The notes under the pieces: model-generated
What the model was told of the DNA's origin: nothing
What the model saw: only the letters and a program-made list of their open reading frames with translations
The model's database searches: none
Assembly: GCA_947499545.1 (NCBI GenBank)
Contig: CANMOZ010000012.1
Location: 62,001 to 126,000, forward strand
Reading direction: 5' to 3'
DNA length: 64,000 nucleotides
From: an uncultured Saccharospirillaceae bacterium
Lineage (GTDB): Bacteria > Pseudomonadota > Gammaproteobacteria > Pseudomonadales > Oceanobacteraceae
Position numbers and translations under genes: made by a program
Part shown: positions 53,600 through 62,065 of the stretch, one piece after another
Layout: every line of letters starts with the position of its first letter
How positions within the stretch are numbered: the stretch's first letter is position 1

Positions 53600-54485
53600 T
53601 TGCTACAACTTGTATTAATTCTTTAGCTATCTCTTCAGCTGCAATGATACCCCTAGAAAATGACCACAGAGAAGGGGAAACATTTACAATTTGGTTTTTA
53701 TTTTTTGCTGACATCAAATCAAAAATGGGTAAGTTAGCCCAATCATTAAAAACAGTATTATCACTGTAATGACTTATAAAAAGCCAGTCTGGGTTGGTGC
53801 TCAACATGTATTCCAGATTAACTTCTAACTGCGGTATCGACTTATATCTTGTGGATATATTGACGTTATTGAGACCAAGTTTTTTCAAAACACTTCCCGC
53901 ATAGGAAGCTTCAGTATGCAACCAAACGCCACTGCTTGTTGAAACGGCAAACTGAATATTGTCATGGGTCATTAGTAAGTCTTTATAATGCTTCATCCTC
54001 AAAGAGTGAGCCCGTAAAGATTCATCCATCTCCGAACCATAAGATAATGCCGCACCTATCCTGCGAGCTGATTCAATGATGTCCTCGTATTTTGCTCCCA
54101 AACTATCCAGAAGCAGAGTAGGTGCAATACTATTTAACTCATCAAAAATAAATGAATGGCGCTTGCTATCAGCAAGAATAATATCTGGCTTAACTTTGGA
54201 TATAAGCTCTAAATTTGGCTGAGAGCGTAATCCCACTGACACCCAAGGAGATAGATGTTGCCGTATCTGGGGTAAAATTCTATCGGGTTGATTATCATCA
54301 GCGATCGCTATGGGTGATATACCTATTAATTGGAGCGCATCGATAAACGAGTACTCCAACACAACTACACGTATCTTTTTAGATTCAGACGTCTGAACGT
54401 CCGAAGCATCAAAGGAAGCTGAAAAAAGCTGCGCGCTCCAAAGAAGAAGTACTGCTGTAATGTGTTGCTTAAACATACCACGCAT
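53589..54485 (-). CDS. fecB: Fe(III)-citrate-type periplasmic binding protein (FecB-like)
   Basis: The protein is about 298 aa with a signal peptide ending near LFSA. The block VGLRSQPNLELISKVKPD, followed by IILADSKRH, is strongly reminiscent of FecB of the ferric dicitrate system. Residues beyond show the single long helix and second lobe of the TroA-like fold. The start is uncertain among ATGs at 54485 and 54476 and a TTG at 54503, none with a strong ribosome site. It is the first gene of the five-gene operon and a Fur-like box lies 53 bases upstream of this start. Other ferric siderophores remain possible ligands. Confidence 0.85.
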   Translation of the reverse strand: MRGMFKQHITAVLLLWSAQLFSASFDASDVQTSESKKIRVVVLEYSFIDALQLIGISPIAIADDNQPDRILPQIRQHLSPWVSVGLRSQPNLELISKVKPDIILADSKRHSFIFDELNSIAPTLLLDSLGAKYEDIIESARRIGAALSYGSEMDESLRAHSLRMKHYKDLLMTHDNIQFAVSTSSGVWLHTEASYAGSVLKKLGLNNVNISTRYKSIPQLEVNLEYMLSTNPDWLFISHYSDNTVFNDWANLPIFDLMSAKNKNQIVNVSPSLWSFSRGIIAAEEIAKELIQVVANDA

Positions 54486-54914
54486 TGTCTTTAAAACAAC
54501 CAACCTGATGGCGCAATATGGTAACCTCGAGAGAAATGAGAATCAATATCAATCTCAACTTAATCCATTCACCTTGCCGCACTATGGCCAACAATAAGAC
54601 AAAAAGAGGATCTCAATAGGAAGCCTTATTTTGTATAAAGATGGTTAATTCAGGCTATTTAAAGGGTGAAATGCTTGACGGCTATAGACCAAAGGCGCTT
54701 TTTATACGCATCAGTTGCGGGGATGGGCATTTAAAGCTTATGAGAACTCTTTCACAGAGTAATGCAAACACAATTAGATCACATATTACTGGTAACCCAA
54801 TCAACCCAGAACTAGCCTATCTATATCTGCTTTATATAGATTCCAAGGATGCAAAGAACCTCACCTCATCAACCCCGACCAAAGGCTTATACGCGCTTGA
54901 ATTCCATTTCAAGC
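54486..54914. other. intergenic region between fec operon and PstS-like gene
   Basis: This region of 429 bases contains a Fur-box-like site (54538-54556) serving the minus-strand iron operon. A plus-strand open frame of about 107 codons (54641-54964) overlaps the next gene and has no good ribosome site; I treat it as unlikely. The rest is AT-rich without clear structure. Confidence 0.5.
54538..54556 (-). promoter_or_regulatory. Fur box candidate for the iron-uptake operon
   Basis: GAGAATCAATATCAATCTC matches the 19-base Fur consensus at 13 positions by my count, keeping the outer GA-AAT and AT-TC arms. It lies in the expected promoter interval upstream of the binding-protein gene, consistent with repression by iron-loaded Fur. 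Confidence 0.65.
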
Positions 54915-55889
54915 ATGCACCCCACCATCAAAGTATGGTTTTTAGCCATTATCATCCTATTTAGCCATCATTTTATGGCGCAACCAGCCTTTGGTAGCCA
55001 AATTTTATCTGCCACTGGATGTGATATCAGTAAAAAAGCCTATTTACAAAAGGCCTTATTAACCTATGCGAAAGATAAAAAAATCACCCCCAGACTGTCT
55101 GGAGGCGGCGCAACCAGAGGTATCCGACTTGCCGCAAATAAGCAGATTGATATAGGGGCTACATGCCGCCAACGCTTAACGGATATTGGTGGGAATATTT
55201 ACGAAAAAGAACGAGACGTTCGCTTAGTTCATATAGGCTGGGATGCGATAGTGATCATTGCACACCCAAATATCCAGCTGCAAAGTATTAGCAAAGAAGC
55301 TGTAAAGGCCGTATTCTCTGGGGAAATAAACAACTGGACACAGCTAGGCGCAAAAGATTCTCTCGAACTCAAACCCATGGCTAGAAAAGGGAAGCTTTCT
55401 GGTGTGGGCTATACAGCTCGGTTACTCATATTCAATGACCCTAAGTATGAGTTCAAACACCTAGCAAGGGAATTCAAATCAACAGGGCCACTAGAAAAAT
55501 CGGTTGCAACAATCCCAGGAGCTATCGCACTTGACGGTGTTAGCTCAGCACGAAAAGTTAAAGTAGGTTTGGGTGGATTAACCGATCATCAAGGGGTAAA
55601 GATTCTAGGGATAGATGGCTTTCTTCCGACAAAAGAGCACATTGCTAAAGCCAACTACCCCTTTTTCAGGCCTTTATTTGTTGCGATCAATAAACACAAT
55701 AAAAACCCCACCGTATTAGGCTTCATTGATTTTCTGTTAGGCCCTAAAGGCCAAAAAATTATTTCAGACGAGGGTACGGTTAACTTAGAAGAAGGAAAAC
55801 TATTGAACATGCTATGGGAAGCCAAAATGGCTAAACTGGGTCGCTTTTGGCAAGAAAAACTGGGGCCTTACCCACGAAAGAAACCCTAA
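54915..55889 (+). CDS. PstS-like phosphate-family substrate-binding protein
   Basis: The ATG at 54915 gives a 324-aa protein with a signal peptide (cleavage near AFGS); an upstream start would bury it. The mature part has the PBP-like fold of PstS relatives: LSGGGATRGIRLAANKQIDIG with the SG-GAT ligand loop, then AIVIIAHPN and VKAVFSGEINNWTQLG, the FSGKI-x-NW signature of phosphate-binding proteins, and FLLGPKGQKIISDEG near the end. Canonical PstS anion-binding residues are only partly matched. No PstC/A/B genes are adjacent, so it may be a phosphate scavenger or sensor. Cysteines near 22 and 72 may pair. Confidence 0.8.
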   Translation: MHPTIKVWFLAIIILFSHHFMAQPAFGSQILSATGCDISKKAYLQKALLTYAKDKKITPRLSGGGATRGIRLAANKQIDIGATCRQRLTDIGGNIYEKERDVRLVHIGWDAIVIIAHPNIQLQSISKEAVKAVFSGEINNWTQLGAKDSLELKPMARKGKLSGVGYTARLLIFNDPKYEFKHLAREFKSTGPLEKSVATIPGAIALDGVSSARKVKVGLGGLTDHQGVKILGIDGFLPTKEHIAKANYPFFRPLFVAINKHNKNPTVLGFIDFLLGPKGQKIISDEGTVNLEEGKLLNMLWEAKMAKLGRFWQEKLGPYPRKKP

Positions 55890-56072
55890 CACACTATAAA
55901 TGTCCTCACTTATTATTTCTGCATGCTTCTTTGTAAATACCCAAAACACCAGAAACTTTATAAGCCTACCAAGCCACAATACAGAGTAATTGTTTTCAAT
56001 TAAAAACAAGCATTCAACAGCGCACCCTTCATCGCCTATTCGTTCTGTTCACAAAGGAGATCCTTTTACCGA

Positions 56073-56609
56073 TCATTTATGCACTTTATCAGAGTGATGA
56101 TCTAAAAATTTTTTTAATTTAGGTGCCACCACCATTTGACAATAACGGTTAGCTGGGTTTTCGACAAAATAATTTTGATGGTAATCCTCAGCCTTATAAA
56201 ACACCCCGATGGCGTCTATTTGAGTGACGACAGGGTCTGGCCAACGCCCTTCTTCTGTGAGTTGCTTTATATAGGCCTTTGCAGCTTCTGCCTGAATATC
56301 AGAGTGATAAAAAATTGCAGACCGATATTGTGAGCCTACATCCGCTCCTTGTCGGTTGAGCGTTGTTGGGTCATGCAAATCAAAAAAAAGTGCTAATAAA
56401 TCGACATACTCTATAACGTCTGGATCAAACTGAAGTTGCACCACTTCTGCGTGCCCGGTTTGCCCAGTACACACGGTATCATAGCTTGGGGCTTCCATAT
56501 GGCCACCGGTATAACCGCTTTCTACTTTGAGAACGCCTTTTACTCTCTGGAATGCACCCTCTAAGCACCAAAAGCATCCGCCTCCAAAGGTCGCTTTTTC
56601 AACTCCCAT
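56073..56609 (-). CDS. msrA: peptide methionine-S-sulfoxide reductase MsrA
   Basis: This 178-aa repair enzyme reduces the S-epimer of methionine sulfoxide. The catalytic motif GGGCFWCLEGAF lies at 9-20 with the nucleophilic Cys at residue 12. The block YRSAIFYHSDIQ and the downstream EDYHQNYF are also standard. GAGG precedes the ATG. No leader is present, so it is cytoplasmic. It lies 53 bases before the recD stop region but is transcribed independently at the end of the recCBD run, on the same strand. Confidence 0.95.
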   Translation of the reverse strand: MGVEKATFGGGCFWCLEGAFQRVKGVLKVESGYTGGHMEAPSYDTVCTGQTGHAEVVQLQFDPDVIEYVDLLALFFDLHDPTTLNRQGADVGSQYRSAIFYHSDIQAEAAKAYIKQLTEEGRWPDPVVTQIDAIGVFYKAEDYHQNYFVENPANRYCQMVVAPKLKKFLDHHSDKVHK

Positions 56610-56662
56610 AAAACACCTCGCGTGTTATTACTCATTTAATGGTTAGTTCTCAAAGCCATTTC

Positions 56663-58519
56663 TTACTGCCACAAACGATCTCGCAATCCAGAGTTTCGAA
56701 GGATCACTTTATTTATCGCATCCATTAAGGCTACTGTTGAGGTAGCAATATTGAGTTTTGATTTGGCCCGAGTGATCCCGGTGTACACTAATTCACGCGT
56801 CAAGACGGGGGAACTTTCCTCAGGCAACACGAGCATCACTTCTTCAAACTCAGACCCTTGGCTCTTGTGTACCGTCATCGCAAAAACGGTCTCATGATGA
56901 GGCAGGCGACTGGGGAGTACCGCTCTGACTTCACCCGCTTGCGCTTCAAAAAAGACCCGCAAACGATCTGAATGATCAGAAGAAGGCAAACAAATACCGA
57001 TATCACCGTTAAACAGCTGTTGCCGATAATCATTCGCGGTTACCATCACTGGGCGGCCTATGTACCACTGATCTTGAGTAACGGGTAATAAACCACGATG
57101 GCGCCATTGCTGTTCTAAAGCTTTGTTAATACCCTGCACACCGCGATCACCTTCTCGATGAGCCGTTAATATTTGAAACTGCTGAAATGCACGTAAAACA
57201 TCAATAGGCGCCTTACCCTGATTGATAGCCTGAAGATAGGCCTGGTAACCCCGTTGAATATGATCCAATAACCAAGACCAATAAGCATGGGGATCAAAAC
57301 AGGTCAACACATCCGAATATGGCTCATGCCCAGTGGATGCTTGCTGAACCCACTGCTGCACAAACCCCAGCTGCTTTTGCTGCATGGCTTTCGCTAATAC
57401 ACCAATGCCCGAGTTGGATTTAAAACGGTAGCTTTGTCTTAGTTCAAACACACTGTCAGCCATCTTTTGAGGCTCAATTGACGCCTGATCATTTGCAGCT
57501 GGCAAAGTCAAACCAAGATCAGCCAAATATTGCTGCAATTCTATTGAGTACGGGTGATCTCGCCCGGTATCGCATAAATCACCTAAAACGCTGCCGGCTT
57601 CAACACTGGCTAACTGATGTCGATCACCGATTAATATCAGTCCAGCACCTTCCTTTAATGCTTGCATCAGATTCGCCATCATTGGCAAATCCACCATAGA
57701 AGCTTCGTCTACCAACACCCAATCAAAATGCAAGGGGTTTTCCTGATTGTGATAAAAACCTTCGGTATTCGAGCGCACCCCTAACAATCGATGCAAGGTT
57801 GAGCTTTCTTCCGGAATAGCATTCACAATCGCTTCTGGAATGTGTAATCGTTGCTTTGCTTGCTGAATGGATTCAGTCAATCTCGCCGCCGCTTTCCCCG
57901 TTGGTGCTGCGAGCGCAATACGAGGCATTTGCTCAGGATTGTTTTCCTGATCCATAGATTTCCAAATAATGGCTGCCAGCAATTTTGCAACGGTTGTGGT
58001 TTTACCCGTTCCTGGGCCCCCACTGATGATCACAAATCGTTTTCGAATGGCTCCTGCAACAGCAACGCGCTGCCAATCTAGGTTTTCGGATACAGGACCA
58101 AACAGTTGATCCAAAATTGGGGCTATATGGCTAACATCAACAGATTGCTCTCGCAAACGCGCCAACACTCCTTTAGCTACCTGTTTTTCGTATTCATGAT
58201 AACGAGATAAATAAAGCTTATTCCGCTCTAACACCAAAGGCCGACCCCGTTCCTTTTCAGTGGAATCGAGGCTATCGGTTGAACTGATATCTAAAACTGC
58301 TTTGGTTTGAGCTAAGCATTGTTGCCATTCAACATCTGTTCTTGTATTTAATGGTGTCGGCAATCGATTTAAATGCACGCATGTGTGCCCTTGCCCCAGT
58401 CGATAGCTCACCCAAGAAAATAATGACAACGTCAAATCATCAACGACTTGAAAAGCTTCTTTAACAAAAGAAGCGAAATGACGATCTAAAGATCTTAGCT
58501 GAGCATTAAATTCTGACAT
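56663..58519 (-). CDS. recD: exodeoxyribonuclease V alpha subunit RecD
   Basis: RecD is the fast 5'-3' helicase motor of RecBCD. The 618-aa protein has Walker A GGPGTGKTTT near residue 168, the DEXX-box region DWVLVDEASMVDLPMM, and the C-terminal AMTVHKSQGSEFEEVMLV motif. The length is normal for gammaproteobacteria. It starts six bases after the recB stop, completing a recC-recB-recD operon. Confidence 0.95.
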   Translation of the reverse strand: MSEFNAQLRSLDRHFASFVKEAFQVVDDLTLSLFSWVSYRLGQGHTCVHLNRLPTPLNTRTDVEWQQCLAQTKAVLDISSTDSLDSTEKERGRPLVLERNKLYLSRYHEYEKQVAKGVLARLREQSVDVSHIAPILDQLFGPVSENLDWQRVAVAGAIRKRFVIISGGPGTGKTTTVAKLLAAIIWKSMDQENNPEQMPRIALAAPTGKAAARLTESIQQAKQRLHIPEAIVNAIPEESSTLHRLLGVRSNTEGFYHNQENPLHFDWVLVDEASMVDLPMMANLMQALKEGAGLILIGDRHQLASVEAGSVLGDLCDTGRDHPYSIELQQYLADLGLTLPAANDQASIEPQKMADSVFELRQSYRFKSNSGIGVLAKAMQQKQLGFVQQWVQQASTGHEPYSDVLTCFDPHAYWSWLLDHIQRGYQAYLQAINQGKAPIDVLRAFQQFQILTAHREGDRGVQGINKALEQQWRHRGLLPVTQDQWYIGRPVMVTANDYRQQLFNGDIGICLPSSDHSDRLRVFFEAQAGEVRAVLPSRLPHHETVFAMTVHKSQGSEFEEVMLVLPEESSPVLTRELVYTGITRAKSKLNIATSTVALMDAINKVILRNSGLRDRLWQ

Positions 58520-58525
58520 ATTACT

Positions 58526-61500
58526 CTAATGCCCTCCAAGCACAGAGGGTGCCGCCCTCAATGCTTTGTCCAACGACAAGATCAGTGCTTTTGTTGGTCG
58601 AGCAAAAAAGTGCCCTGCTGCCATCGGAAGACCTCTCAGAAAAAGATAGTGCCCTCCCCCCATGTGTTGATCATAATCATAATCTGGAAGCCGTTGCTCT
58701 AAATACCGGTGTAACGCCAAGGTATACAGCAATAGCTGCACATCGTAGCGATGAGAAGCCATAGCATTCTCGAGAGATGCGCCTCGATAATCTTCAGCCT
58801 GGTAACCCAAAAAATTCGATTTATAATCTAGAACGTAGTATCGACCGCCCCACTCAAACACCAAATCAATAAACCCTTTCAACATTCCTTGAATCGTCGG
58901 AAACTGGACTTCTGGCACGTCACAAGACAACAACGGATACTGCTGGCAAAGCGCCATAAAGTCACGGGCATTTAATTCATCTAAGGCCAAATAAAATTCC
59001 ATTTCGACCACTGCCTGATGCGGTTTGAGTTGATCTAATTGACAAGGATCAGCGTCCATCGGTGCTGATATAGGAAAGCGCAAAATACACTGCAACCAAT
59101 CTAAAACAGGTTGTGCCCAAACACTTTCAAATCCATGTTGCTGCAACAGCCATTCAACCTTTTCTAGATCAATGCCTACAGCAGAATAATCCTCCAAAGC
59201 CGCTTCTAATAGCGCATGCAGTGCATTACCGGCACGCGCGCCTTTAGGAAAATTAAGCGCGGTCTCCGTGGTTGGCTGAACCGATTCTGTGTTAGAAAAT
59301 TCTTCCCTACGGGTACGCTGATGACCAACATCCAACGAACGTGTCAATGCTGAATAACTGCTGACCACCCAGTTTCTTTGAATCTTACCCGAGAAGGTTT
59401 TTGAAACAGAACGAACGGCATTAGCCGAATGCCCTGAGTCTTCAGAGGTTGAGCACAATACGTTTTCTGAGTCGAGCATTTGCATGGATTCTGAGGCTTC
59501 AATCAATGTTTTCAGACGATCCAAATCTGGCTTATCGGTAGAATGACTTTCCGCTATTTTTTTACTAGACGACAGCAAATAGTGCACCGCACTTTGACCA
59601 GGCGAGCCACGCGTTAAAGCCCCAAAACCCGCCAGCGTAAAGGTTTTTGCTCGAGTCAAGGCAACGTATAACAGACGTATATCCTCTGCCAAACGCTCCG
59701 TTTCTGCTTGCTGCATAGCGGCATCAGACGCCGCTAAATCAAATACCAAACCTTTTTCTTTTGAATGATATATTGGCTCACGTGCTTTATTGGCGTACCA
59801 AATAAAAGGCAAACACACGATGGGGTATTCCAATCCTTTACTTCGATGAATGGTCACCACTTGAATTAAGTTTTGGTCTGACTCTAAGCGTAATAATTGG
59901 TGATCGGCTGCTTGAGTATCCGATTGCAACTCAGTCGCAAACTGATCCAACAACCCCTGCAACCCTTGCACCTGTTGCGTTTGTATTTGCAAATGCTCGG
60001 CTAAATGCAATACGTTGGTGAGCCGCCGTTCCCCTTGGTGAGGGTCTTTAAGCCATTGCGCGGGCAAACCCCGCTCGTGCAGAACATGCATTAAGGTACT
60101 CAGAATACCTTCTTTCATCCACTGACGGTGATAGGCTCGAAATTTCAACCACTCTTGCTCCCAAACGCGTTCATTTAAGTACAAGGCCTCTAGCGCATCA
60201 GGTGTTAATCCCATGAGTTCAGTTGCCAACGCTGCTCGGACTTTTGTTTCATGATTGGGGTGCGCCATGGCATCGAGCCAAAAATACAATTGTGCAGCTT
60301 CTTGGGTTTGATATAAGTTGTCTCGTCTTAAAAATACCGACCTAAGCCCTCTTAATCGCAGTGCTTTTTGAATATACGCCGCTTCGTTTCGGTCACGCAC
60401 AAGCACCGCAATGTCTCCACCAGAACGATTCGACGCCGAATCATTCACAACCGATTCGATCCACTTTGCAAACTGATCACTGATCCAAGTGTAAGCATCG
60501 TTTTTGGTTGAGAATGTATTCTCGGGTAAGGGTATCCAACCCAGTCCCATCTTGGCTTGTAAACCTGGCAAGGCTGTAGAGCTTAAAGTGTCTTTTTCCA
60601 ACTTGGCTGCCGATACTGGATGATAATCAATCCCTTCAAACACAAAGGGTCGAGCCGATTGTTTAAATAGATGATTAACGGCAGAAATCACCTCTGGCTC
60701 AGAGCGATAATTATGAGTCAATGTATAACGGTGCTCGCCTACCCCCTGGCTGGCTTTTAAATAAGTGAAAATATCTGCACCGCGAAATTTATAAATGGCC
60801 TGTTTGGGGTCACCAATCATCAACAAAGCATTTAATGAAGGCTCTTCCCGCTCAGCATAAATCGTTGAAAAAATACGGTACTGAATCGCATCGGTATCTT
60901 GAAACTCATCAATCATCGCCAGAGGGTAGCGTCTTGAGATTCGGTCCGCTAAGGTTTGCCCTTGAGGGCCTAATAATCCTCGATCCAATCGCACCAACAA
61001 ATCATCCGCGGACGTTAGCGCACGGCGAGATTTAATATGTGCGATTTGCGCTGTTACCGCATTGAAAGCTTTCAGCAACCACTCCTGGCGTTTCACTTCA
61101 AGCTGATCGGCCAGTGCGCTGCTGTTTTCCCATAAAGAGTGCAATAAATGTAAGCTGGATACACCCAGGTTATTATCTAACGCCTGAATAAAATCAGTAT
61201 TGTGTTTGGCGGCTTTGCAAACCGATTCGTACCCTAAATATTGTACTTTTTGAAAATCAGAATTTTTTTGACGATGTTTTGCTAACGCAGCAATTGGGCG
61301 TTTAAATACAGCGTCCATTGCGGCTAAGCGTGAGTTCAGATAACGCAGATAACCCTTTCCTAGGTATCCACTTTCTTCAAGCAATGGCTTTAATGCAGCT
61401 TTGTGCTGAGGCCAATATTGGCGATGTTTGAACCACTTCTCTAGCAAGGATTCTAGAGATTCGCTTTTAAGCTTTTCTTTTTGTTCGAATTTCACGTCAG

Positions 61501-62065
61501 CAAGATTGAGTAAAGGTTTTAGGCTTTGGTACAAAGCATCGGGGTCCTGCCACCATTGCGTCAGTTGCCAGTAGCCATCTTCATCCAAGGTGACGACATG
61601 ACGACGCCAAAAATCTTGCACAGCTTCAAGCCTTAATGACTCCTGCTGCTCTAAATATCGCCATTCAAACAGCTGGCCTGATTCAACGGAAAACTCATGC
61701 AATACTTTTTGGCAAAAACCGTGAATCGTATGAATAGACGCATCGTCCATCCAATGACGAGCGACTTCAAGGCGTAACCGAGCCGCTTCAATATCTTGAA
61801 TCCATTCGCTCCAGGGAGCCGGTAAATCATCTAACTGACGCTGTAGCTCTACAATACGCTGACGAACACGCTCACGCAGTTCTTCCGTCGCAGCCCGAGT
61901 AAAGGTCACCACCAGAATCTCTTTTGGCGTGCGCGGCTCACAACCGATCCCTAATAACGCCCGCAAATACAAGGTCGCAATGGTGTACGTTTTTCCTGTG
62001 CCAGCACTGGCTTCAACCAGCACTCGAGGTGCAAAAGGCAAAGTCATAGGATCTAAGTGCTTCAT
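58526..62065 (-). CDS. recB: exodeoxyribonuclease V beta subunit RecB
   Basis: RecB combines a slow 3'-5' helicase with the complex's only nuclease domain. The start at 62065 overlaps the recC stop (ATGA) and gives 1179 aa, normal length. Walker A is EASAGTGKTYTIA near residue 20, Walker B YPLAMIDEFQDTD near 390, and helicase motif VTIHRSKGLEYPIVCLPF near 755. The nuclease site GFIDLVFEWGGRYYVLDYKSN near 1090 keeps the Asp...Asp-x-Lys metal ligands, so nuclease activity is expected. It is intact with no internal stop. Confidence 0.96.
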   Translation of the reverse strand: MKHLDPMTLPFAPRVLVEASAGTGKTYTIATLYLRALLGIGCEPRTPKEILVVTFTRAATEELRERVRQRIVELQRQLDDLPAPWSEWIQDIEAARLRLEVARHWMDDASIHTIHGFCQKVLHEFSVESGQLFEWRYLEQQESLRLEAVQDFWRRHVVTLDEDGYWQLTQWWQDPDALYQSLKPLLNLADVKFEQKEKLKSESLESLLEKWFKHRQYWPQHKAALKPLLEESGYLGKGYLRYLNSRLAAMDAVFKRPIAALAKHRQKNSDFQKVQYLGYESVCKAAKHNTDFIQALDNNLGVSSLHLLHSLWENSSALADQLEVKRQEWLLKAFNAVTAQIAHIKSRRALTSADDLLVRLDRGLLGPQGQTLADRISRRYPLAMIDEFQDTDAIQYRIFSTIYAEREEPSLNALLMIGDPKQAIYKFRGADIFTYLKASQGVGEHRYTLTHNYRSEPEVISAVNHLFKQSARPFVFEGIDYHPVSAAKLEKDTLSSTALPGLQAKMGLGWIPLPENTFSTKNDAYTWISDQFAKWIESVVNDSASNRSGGDIAVLVRDRNEAAYIQKALRLRGLRSVFLRRDNLYQTQEAAQLYFWLDAMAHPNHETKVRAALATELMGLTPDALEALYLNERVWEQEWLKFRAYHRQWMKEGILSTLMHVLHERGLPAQWLKDPHQGERRLTNVLHLAEHLQIQTQQVQGLQGLLDQFATELQSDTQAADHQLLRLESDQNLIQVVTIHRSKGLEYPIVCLPFIWYANKAREPIYHSKEKGLVFDLAASDAAMQQAETERLAEDIRLLYVALTRAKTFTLAGFGALTRGSPGQSAVHYLLSSSKKIAESHSTDKPDLDRLKTLIEASESMQMLDSENVLCSTSEDSGHSANAVRSVSKTFSGKIQRNWVVSSYSALTRSLDVGHQRTRREEFSNTESVQPTTETALNFPKGARAGNALHALLEAALEDYSAVGIDLEKVEWLLQQHGFESVWAQPVLDWLQCILRFPISAPMDADPCQLDQLKPHQAVVEMEFYLALDELNARDFMALCQQYPLLSCDVPEVQFPTIQGMLKGFIDLVFEWGGRYYVLDYKSNFLGYQAEDYRGASLENAMASHRYDVQLLLYTLALHRYLEQRLPDYDYDQHMGGGHYLFLRGLPMAAGHFFARPTKALILSLDKALRAAPSVLGGH

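Noticed and set aside
54641-54964. 107-codon plus-strand open frame upstream of the PstS-like gene
   Set aside because: It overlaps the PstS-like gene and its signal peptide, has no good ribosome binding site and shows no recognisable domain. Chance openness is more likely.
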